Origin: Orientallactaga sibirica
Taxonomy: Eukaryota; Chordata; Mammalia; Rodentia; Dipodidae
DNA: 64,000 nt
Assembly (NCBI GenBank): GCA_036365145.1
Contig: JAEOAD010001177.1
Location: 186,001-250,000 of the forward strand
Reading direction: 5' to 3'
Of this stretch, positions 54,101-62,760 are shown in pieces. A program made the translations under genes and the position numbers. Positions within the stretch are counted from its first letter, which is position 1. Each line of letters begins with the position of its first letter. The notes under the pieces were generated by a model. It saw only the letters and a program-made list of their open reading frames with translations. It made no database searches and was not told the origin of the DNA.

Positions 54101-55970
54101 TATTTAACACTGTACAGTGTTTGGCAATGAAGATGCTTGTATTCCAAACAAGATACTTTTGAAATGAAGCGAATCTACTAAGTCTTGGTAGATGACACAA
54201 AAAAGGAAAGTTTAAACTTACTGCACTCAACCTCTTCGTAGGGAAAGCAACTCATTCCAAGAAGAGAGCTAGCTTATGTAATACAGTACATTGTTCGGCA
54301 CGGAGATGTTTGTTTTCCAAACAAACTACTTTAGAAATGAAGCAAATCTACTAAGTTGTACATCTAGTTAGACACATAGTAGGAAAGTTTGAACTTACTG
54401 CACTCAACCCTGTTCATAGGAAGGCAACTTATTCTGAGACCATAACTAGCTTATTTCACACAGTACAGTGTTCAGTAATGAAGATATTTGTTTTCTAAAC
54501 AAACTATTTTAGAATTGAAGTGAAACTGCTAAGTTGTACATCCTGTAAGATTACACAAACTAGGAAAGTCTGAACTTGCTGCACTCAACCTTCTTCATGG
54601 GAAAGCAACATATTCCATGATTAGAACTAGCTTATTTCACACATTACAGTGTTCACGAATGAACATGTTTGTTTTCTAAACCAACTACGTTAGAAGTGAG
54701 GTGAATCTACTAAGTTGTACATCTTGTTAGATAACACCAACAAGAAAAAGTTTCAACTTGCTGCACTCAACCTTCTTCGTAGGAAAGGAACTCATTCCAA
54801 GAGCAGAACTAGCTTACTTCACACAGCACGGTATTCGGTAATGAACATGTTTGTTTTCTAAACAAACTACTTTAGAATTGAGGCGAATCTACAAAGTTGT
54901 ACATCTTGTTAGATGACACAAAGTAGGAAAGTCAAAACTTGCTGCACTCAACCTTCTTCGAAGGAAAGCAATTCATTCCAAGAGCAGAACTAGCTTACTT
55001 CATACACTACAGTGTTTGGCAATGAAGATGTTTGTTTTCTAAACAAACTACGTTAGAAGTTAGGAGAATCTACTAAGTTGTACATCTTGTAAGATTACAG
55101 AAAAGGAAAGTTTGACCTTGCTGCGCTCAACCCTCTTCGTAGGAAAGTAACTCATTCCAGGAAGAGAACTAGCTTATTTAACAAAGTACATTGTTCGGCA
55201 ATGAAGATATTTGTTTTGTAAACAAACTACTTTAGAAATGAAGCGAATATACTAAGTTTTACATCTTGTGAGATGACACAAACTAGGAAAGTTTGAACTT
55301 ACTGCACTCAACCTTCCTCGTAGGAAAGCAACTCATTCCAAGAGCATAACTAGCTTTCTCCACACAGTACAGTGTTCGAGAATGAAGATGTTTCTTTTCT
55401 ATAGAAACGGCATTAGAAATGAAATGAATCTATTAATTTGTACATCTTGTTAGATTCCACAACCGAGGAAAGTTTGAACTTGCTGGACTCAACCTTCTTC
55501 GTTGGAAAGCAACTCTATCTGAGAGCAGAACTAGTTTACTTCACACAGTAGAGTGTTTGGGAATGAACTTGTTTGTTTTGTAAACAAACTACTTTAGAAT
55601 TGAGGCAAATCTACTAAGTTGTACATCTTGTTAGATAACACAAACAAGGAAAGTTTGAACTTGCTGCACTCAATCCACTTCTTAGGAAAGCAACTCATTC
55701 TGAGAACAGATCTAGCTTATTTAACACAGTACAGTGTTCGGCAATGAAGACGTTTGTTTTCCAAACAAACCACTTTGGAAATGAAGTGAATCTACTAAGT
55801 TGTATATATTGTTAGATGACACTAACTAGGAAAATTTCAACTTGCTGCACTCAACCTTCCTCGTGGGAAAGCAACTCATTGCAAGAGCAGAACTAGCTTA
55901 CATCACACAGTACAGAGTTCGGGAATGAAGATGTTTCTTTTCTATAGAAAAGACATTAAAATTGAAATAA
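48165..55970. repeat. Large tandem duplication, copy 2 (about 7.8 kb)
   Basis: This is the second copy of the 40370-48165 block. Many differences from copy 1 are single-base insertions or deletions, often in homopolymers, for example a longer T run near 50857, an extra base near 49968, and lost bases near 53040 and 53129. That pattern can come from base-calling error. A genuine tandem duplication, or two haplotypes placed end to end, are both possible. Confidence 0.9.
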
Positions 55971-56399
55971 ATCTACTAAGTTGTACATCTTGTTAGATGA
56001 CACAAAGGAATGTTTGAACTTGCGGCACTCAACCTTCTTCTTTGGAAAGCAACTCATTCCAATAGCAGACCAAGCTTACTTCACACCGTACAGTGTTCGG
56101 GAATGAATATATTTGTTTTCTAAACAAACTACGTTACAAGTGAGGTGAATCTACTAAGTTGTACTTCTTGTTAGATTACAAAAACAGGGAAAAGTTGAAC
56201 TTGCTGCACTCAACACACTTTGTAGAAAAGAAACTCATTGCGAGAATAGAACTAGCTTATTTAACACAGTACAGTGTTCCGCAATGAAGTTGTTTGTTTT
56301 CTAAACAAACTACTATAGAAATGAAGTGAGTCTACTAAGTTGTACACCGTGTTAGATTACACAAACTAGGAAAGTTTGAACTTGCTGCATTCAACCTTC

Positions 56400-56880
56400 G
56401 TGGGAAAGCTACTCATTGCAATAGCAGAACTAGCCTACTTCACACAGTAAGTACAGTGTGCGGAAATGAGCATGTTTGTTTTCTACAAAAACGAAATTAG
56501 AAATGGAATACATCTACTAAGTTGTACATCTTGTTAGATTACACAAACTACGACAGTTTGAAATTGCTGCACTCATCCTTCTTCGTGGGAAAGCTACTCA
56601 TTCTAATAGCAGAACTAGCCTACTTCACACAGTAAGTACAGTGTGCGGAAATGAACATGTTTGTTTTCTACAAAAACGAAATTAGAAATGGAATACATCT
56701 ACTAAGTTGTACATCTTGTTAGATTACACAAACTACGACAGTTTGAAATTGCTGCACTCATCCTTCCTCGTGGGAAAGCTACTCATTCCAATAGCAGAAC
56801 TAGCCTACTTCACACAGTAAGTACAGTGTGTGGAAATGAACATGTTTGTTTTCTAAACAAACTACATTAGAAATTAGCCA
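56400..56880. repeat. Three near-identical 185-bp monomers in a row
   Basis: The variant blocks GGGAAAGCTACTCATT, CAGAACTAGCCTAC and CAGTAAGTACAGTGTG recur with a period of 185 bp at 56402, 56587 and 56772. CTACAAAAACGAAATTAG follows the first two, while the third reverts to the standard CTAAACAAACTAC. Identity far above that of other neighbours points to very recent local amplification. All belong to the 185-bp class with the extra AGTA. Confidence 0.85.
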
Positions 56881-59493
56881 AATCTACTAACGTGTACATC
56901 TTGTTAGATTACACAAACAAGGAAAGTTTGAACTTGCTGCACTCAACCTTCCTCGTAGGAAAGCAACTCATTCCAAGAACAGAACTAGCTTTCTTCACAC
57001 AGTACAGTGTTCGGGAATGAACTTATTTGTTAGCTAAACAAACTACATTAGCAGTGAGGTGAACCTACTAAGTTGTACTTCTTGTTAGATAACACAAACA
57101 AGGAAAGTTTGAACTTGCTGCACTCAACCCACTTCATAAGAAAGCAACTCATTCCGAGAACAGATCCAACTTATTAAACATAGTACTGTGTTCGGCAATG
57201 AAGATGTTTGTTTTCCATACAAACCACTTCAGAAACGAAGCGAATCTACTAAGTTGTACATCTTGTTAGAAGGCACTAACTAGGAAAGTTTCATCTTGCT
57301 GCACTCAACCTTCTTCGTAGGAAAGCAACTCATTCCAAGAGCAGAACTAGCTTACTTCACACAGTAAGTGCAGTGTTCGGAAATGAACATGTTTGTTTTC
57401 AAAACAAACTACTTTGGAAATGAATCAAATCTACTAAGTTGTACATCTTGCTGAATTACACAAACAAGGAAAGTTTGAACTTGCTGCAATCAACACACTT
57501 TGGAGGAAAGCAACTCATTCCAAGAACAGAACTAGCTTATTTAACACAGTACAGTGTTCAGCAATAAGGATGTTTGTTTTCTAAAAAAAGTACTTTAGAA
57601 ATGAAGTGTATCTACTAAGTTGTACATCTTGTTAGATGACACTAACTGTGAAAGTTTGAACTTGCTGCAGTCAATCTTCTTAGCAGGAAAGCAACTCATT
57701 CCAAGAGCAAAACTACCTTACTTCACACAGTAAGTACAGTGTTGGAAATGAACATGTTTGTTTTCTCAAGAAACTTCCTTAGAAATGAGGCAAATCTACT
57801 AAGTTGTAAATCTTGATAGATTATACAAATTTAGAATGTTTGAAATTTCTGATTCAACCATCTTCGTAGGAAAGCAACTAATCCTGAGAGCAGAACTAGG
57901 TTATGTCACACTTTACAGTGTTCGGTAATGAAGATGTTAGTTTTCTAAACTAACTACTTTGGAATTCAGGGGAAACTACTACTTTGCATGTCTTGTTAGA
58001 TTACACAAAAAACGAAAGTTTGAACTTTCTGCACTCAACCTTCTTCATGGAAAAGCAACTCATTCCAAGAGCAGAACTAGCTTACTTCACATAGTACACT
58101 GTTCAGGAATGAAGATGTTTGTTTTCTAAACAAACTACTTCAGATATTAGACGAATCTACTAAGTTGTACATCTTGTTAGATTACACAAAGAAGGAAAGT
58201 TTGAACTTCCTGCACTCAACTCTCTTCGTAGGAAAGCAACTCATTCCGAGAGCAGAAGTAGCTTATTTCACACAGGACAGTGTTTGGCAATGATGATGTT
58301 TGTTTTCTAAAGAATCTACTTTAGAAATGAAGCGCATCTATGATGTTGTGCATATTTTAGATGACACAAACTAGGAAAGTCTGAACTTGCTGCACTCAAC
58401 CTTCTTCGTAGGAAAGCAACTCATTCCAAGAGCAGAACTAGCTTACTTCACACAGTACAGTGTTCTGCAATGAGCATGTTTGTTTTCCAAACAAGCTATG
58501 TTAGAAGTGAGGCGAATCTACTAAGTTGTACATCTTGTTAGATTACACAAACTAGGAAAGTTTGAACTTCCTACATTAAACCTTCTTTTGTGGGAAAGCA
58601 ACTCATTCCAAGAGCAGAACTAGCTAACTTCACACTATAAATACAGTGTTCAGAAATGAACATGTTTGTTTTCTAAACAAACTATGATAGAAATGAGGTG
58701 AATCTTCTAAGTTGTACATCTTAGGAAAGTTTGAACTTGCTGACTCAACCTCATCCTAGGAAAGCAACTCATTCCAAGAGCAGAAATAGCTTATTTCACA
58801 CAGTAAGTACAGTGTATGGAAATAATCATATTTGTTTTCTAAGCAAACTACGTTAGAAATGACTGAATGTACTAAGTTGTACATGTTGTTAGATTACACA
58901 AACAAGGAAAGTTTGAACTTGCTGGACTCAACCGGGCAGTAGGAAAGCAACTCATTCTGAGAACAGAACTAGCTTATTTAAAACATTACAGTGTTTGGCA
59001 AAAGATGTGTTTTCTGAACAATGTACTTTAGAAATGAAGCAAATCTACTGAGTTGTACATCTTGTTAGATGACAAAAACAAGGAAAGTTTGAATTTGCTG
59101 CACTCAACATTCTTCGCAGGAAAGCACGTCATTCCAAGAGCAGAACTAGCTTACTCAGACAGTACACAGTGTTCATCAATGAACATGTTTGTTTTCTAAA
59201 CAAACTAACGTAGTAGTGAGGTGAATCTACTAAGTTGTACATCTCATTAGATTACATAAACAAGGAAAGTTTGAACTTGCTGCACTCATCCCTCTTCGTA
59301 GGAAAGCAACTCATTCCGAGAACAGAACTAGCTTATTTAACACAGTACAGTGTTCGCAATGAAGATGATTGTTTTCTAAATGAACTACCATAGAAACGAA
59401 GTGAATCAACTAAATTGTACATCTTGTTAGATGACACAAACTAGGGAAAGTTTGAAGTTGCTGCACTCAACCTTCTTGGTGGGAAAGCAACCA

Positions 59494-59706
59494 TGTGACC
59501 TTTTGGGCAGTTTTTTGTTTTGCTCTGTGTGCTGTGGTGGCTGGTTGGTTTTTCTCTCTCTCTGCTTGGCCTGTGGAGAGCAGGCTGCTTCTCTTGCCAT
59601 TATGGAACTTCCCCTGGATCTGTAGCTTCAATAAATAATATCCCTTCCTCCATAACTGTGCCCGGTCTGGAAGTTCATCTCAGCGAACCTGAAGCTGTCT
59701 GCAACA
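59494..59706 (+). mobile_element. Partial 5' LTR of MaLR provirus 2
   Basis: It starts at TGTGACCTTTTGGG right after a broken 181-bp monomer (GGGAAAGCAA) and ends CTGTCTGCAACA. AATAAA lies at 59630-59635. It corresponds to 61114-61325 of the 3' LTR. Confidence 0.85.
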
Positions 59707-60932
59707 GTAAAGTGGTACCGAGGAGTGTGGGGTGAGATGAACCTGACCGCGTGGGTATTCGTCTTTTGGAACCTTTGTTTTGGAGGAATGAGCATGGACT
59801 TGGTGCTTGCAACTGAAGATGCCTTCTGGAGTGGTAAGCCAAGTTTTATGGACTATTCTGATGAGAGTTTGAGAATGCTAAGTGCAGATAGTACTGAACT
59901 TCGAGGCTTGGCTTATGAGATTTCTAAGGGGAAAGAAAGACTACAGAGGACTTTGTTGGAACTGGGCTACTGGCATAAGGGATGGCTACGTTCTGCTATC
60001 CAGGCCCAGAAAGTTTGATGAAGGTTAAATTTGTAATGGACTGATGTGCTTGGCTAAAGATATCGAACTGAGATTTTAAGATTTTAAGTTGGAAAACCTC
60101 AATCAAGTTAAAAGCAGAGGCACTGAGACTGGTTTTAGGTTACTGGAGCTGCTATTGTCAACGCATTAGCAATCTTAAGGAAGGTGGAAGGAAGGTGGCC
60201 TGACTTGATTTACATTAAAACAATGGAGAGGATGCCTGAGGAAAGACTGTTAGAAATGCAAATTCTTGGAAAGAGTTGACTGGAGAAGGAACCTGCTTTT
60301 CAAGGCTATGGTTTATTTTGTCCCTGGATTAAGAATATGGCTGTGTCCTGCACACCTGGTATTAGTTTTGGAAGCATGAAAAATGCATGGAGTGGTCATG
60401 TGTTGCACACGGTTCCAGGAGCTGCTGCTGAGATGTGGCATGAGGCAGGGCATGAAGACCCTCAGGAATAGGCTGGAAGAGCCTTTTGGAAGATGGACCG
60501 TGGTTTGCATGGAGACCTGAAGATGTTTTGGATATACCAGGACTGTGCAAAAAGGGCTACCATGGAGTGCAGTGTTGGCATGGGATGAAAGTTTTCCCTG
60601 GCGACTCTGCCCAGCTGGAGGGGCAGAATTGGAAAACCTGGAGACTATCCATCTCTGGTTATATTGAACTTGAACTGCAGAAGTTTGATGACTGCTAATG
60701 ATAGTTGAGTTTGCATTATTCTAGTCTCTCTTTGCTTTTTACCAGTTAAAATGTTTACTCTGTGCCTTTACATGTTGAAAGTATTTAACTTGTTTGATTT
60801 TACAGGACTCACTATCTTAAGTTGATCAAGACTGTGAGAACCTTTGAAATTGGACTGAGTACAATTTACAATGTGTGATAGTTATAAATCTATTGGGGCC
60901 AGGAGCTAAATATATTGGGGCCAGGGGCGGAA
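59707..60932 (+). mobile_element. Internal region of MaLR provirus 2
   Basis: A candidate primer site TGGTACCGAGGAGTG begins at 59713 and the purine-rich end GGGGCCAGGGGCGGAA lies at 60917-60932, nearly the same as in provirus 1. A 97-codon open frame at 59725-60018 starts MWGEMNLTAW. It has no domain I recognise, and MaLR elements are not known to encode functional proteins, so I regard it as incidental. A shorter frame at 60486-60698 is likewise unassigned. Blocks such as AGGCTTGGCTTATGAG and GGAACTGGGCTACTGG have counterparts in provirus 1. Confidence 0.75.
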
Positions 60933-61325
60933 TGTGGTAGTTTGAATATATGTCCCCCAATATATTCAGTGTTTTATTATTTTATAGTTTGCATCTGCAA
61001 TCACCTTGCTAGAGGCAAGGTCACTGGGGGCTGGTCTTAAGGTGTGGTGATGGTTTGAGATTCCATTGTAAAGATATGCAAATGTGCCTAGCAGGAGTTC
61101 CTGAAGTGTGCTGTGTGACCTTTTGGCTGTTTTTTGTTTTGCTCTGTGTGCTGTGGTGGCTGGTTGGTTTCTCTCTCTCTGCTTGGCCCTGTGGAGAGCA
61201 GGCTGCTTCTCTTGCCATTATGGAACTTCCCCTGGATCTGTAAGCTTCAATAAATAATATCCCTTCCTCCATAACTGTGCCTGGTCTGGAAGTTCATCTC
61301 AGCGAACCTGAAGCTGTCTGCAACA
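60933..61325 (+). mobile_element. Full 3' LTR of MaLR provirus 2
   Basis: This 393-bp LTR starts TGTGGTAGTTTGAATATATG and ends CTGTCTGCAACA, with AATAAA at 61249-61254. It is the same LTR type as the antisense fragment at 878-1167 and a different type from the LTR of provirus 1, apart from the common TGTGGT(A/G)GTTTGA start and CTGCAACA end. Confidence 0.85.
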
Positions 61326-62760
61326 GTAAAGTGAAAGTTTGAACTTGCTACACTCAGCCTTCTTCTTGGGAAAGCAACTCATTCCAAGAACAGAACTAGC
61401 TTTGTTTTTGGAGGAATGGGCATGGAAATGAAAATATTTGCAACTAAACAAACTACTTTCTGGGTGGTAAGCCAAGTTTTATGTTGTATTCTTGTTTGAG
61501 AATGCTAAGTGCAAAGTAGGAAAGTTTGAACTTGTTGCACTCAACTTTCTTAAGGGAAAGGAAAGACATTCCAAGAGGACTTTGTTGGAACTGGGCTACT
61601 GGCATAAAGGGATGGCTAAGAAAGTTTGATCAAGGTTAAATTTGTAATGGACTGATCCACTTGGCTAAAGATATTGGACTGAGATTTTAAGATTTGAACT
61701 TGCTGCACTCAAACATTAAAAGTAGAAAGCAACTGATTCTGAGTTTTAGAACTAGCTTATTTAACACAATACAATGTTAAGCCATGAAGATGTTTGTTTT
61801 CTAAACAAACTGACTACTTTAGAAATGAAAACAATGGAGAGGATGCCTGTTGTACATCTTATTAGATTACACAAACTAGGAAAGTTTTAACTTTGCAAAC
61901 CCTCTTCTGGGAAAGCAACTCATTTTCAAGGCAGAACTAGTTTATTTTGTCCCAGCACACTGTAAGAATGAACATATTTGTTTTCTAAAACCAACTATTA
62001 GTTTTGAAATATGAATCTGCTAAGTTGTCATGTCTTGTTAGGTTACACAAAGCTGCTGCTGAAGTTGCTGCACTCAACCCAGGGCATAGGAAAGCAACAG
62101 GATTCCTAGAACAGAATTAGCTTATTTAACACAGTACAGTGTTTGTTTTCAATGAAGATGTTTGTTTTCCAAAGAAACCTGAAGATGTACTAAGTTGTGG
62201 ATATGACACAGGACTGAAAGCAAACTTGCTGCACCATGGAGTGGCAAAGCAACTCATGAGAACAGAAAGTTTCACACCAGTGTTTGCAATGAAGATGTTT
62301 GCTAAACAAGCTGGACATTAGAAGTGAGGCAAAACTAAGTTGTACATCTTGTTAGATTACACTGGTTATAGGAAAGTTTGAACTGTACTCAAAAACTGAT
62401 AGCAACTCATTCCAAGATGCTGATGTCACAGTTGAGTAATGAACATGTTTGTTTTCTAAACAAACTCGTCATAAGTGAGGTGAAACTACTAAGTTGTACA
62501 TCTTACCATATTACACAAACTAGCAAAGTTTGAACTTGCTGCACTCAACCATCTTCGAAGGAGAGCAATTCATTCAGAGAGCAGAACTAGCTTATTTCAA
62601 GACTGTACAGTGTTTGGCAATGAAGACGTTTATTTTCTAAACAAACTGCTTTAGAAATGAAGCAAATGTACTACGTTGTACATCTTGTTAGATGACATAA
62701 CCTTAGAAAAAGTTTGAACTGGCTGCACTAAACAATAAATTCAGTGTTAGCAACTCATTT
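61326..62760 (+). other. Interleaved mosaic of MaLR internal sequence and 181-bp satellite
   Basis: Short blocks alternate between two sources. MaLR blocks appear in the order they have in 59707-60970: GTAAAGTG, GGAGGAATGGGCATGGA, GGTGGTAAGCCAAGTTTTAT, GGACTTTGTTGGAACTGGGC, ACTGAGATTTTAAGATTT, AACAATGGAGAGGATGCCTG, TTTATTTTGTCCC, TATTAGTTTTG, GCTGCTGCTGA, ACCTGAAGATGT, CCATGGAGTG, TCAAGACTGT and ATTCAGTGTT. The satellite blocks between them keep the order and roughly the phase of successive monomers. The ends are fuzzy, especially the right one. A frame at 62139-62321 inside it has no meaning. Confidence 0.85.

Larger units (their letters stand above)
21706..59493. repeat. 181-bp satellite array (about 209 monomers)
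   Basis: The period is about 181 bp, head to tail. Landmarks in order are CTACTAAGTTGTACATCTTG, TTAGATTACACAAAC, GAAAGTTTGAACTTGCTGCA, CTTCGTAGGAAAGCAACTC, CAGAACTAGCTTA, CACAGTACAGTGTTCGG, AATGAACATG and GTTTGTTTTCTAAACAAAC, then a TTAGAAATGAGGCGAA tail. The array is AT-rich. Two main monomer types alternate over long stretches and a third type is about 185 bp. Short open frames of 60-71 codons recur only because the repeat recurs; they are not conserved between monomers and carry no domain. The near-nucleosomal length and array size suggest a centromeric or pericentromeric satellite, which is inference. I do not recognise a named family. Confidence 0.95.
59494..61325 (+). mobile_element. 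MaLR-type provirus 2, 5'-truncated, inside the 181-bp array
   Basis: It consists of a partial 5' LTR (59494-59706), an internal region (59707-60932) and a full 3' LTR (60933-61325). As in provirus 1, the 5' LTR is truncated (about 180 bp missing) while the 3' LTR is complete. Differences between its two LTRs over about 212 bp are few and mostly single-base indels in homopolymers. After the 3' LTR the sequence reads GTAAAGTG, which is the start of the internal region again, and then enters the mosaic described separately. No coding domain is recognisable. Confidence 0.85.

Noticed and set aside
21706..59493. Relationship of the 181-bp monomer to primate alpha satellite or mouse minor satellite
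   Set aside because: Only length, dimer organisation and the partial CENP-B-like block are comparable; I see no general sequence similarity.
59725..60018. 97-codon frame in MaLR provirus 2
   Set aside because: No recognised domain, not visible as an intact frame in provirus 1, and MaLR internal regions are considered non-coding. Kept only as a note under the element.
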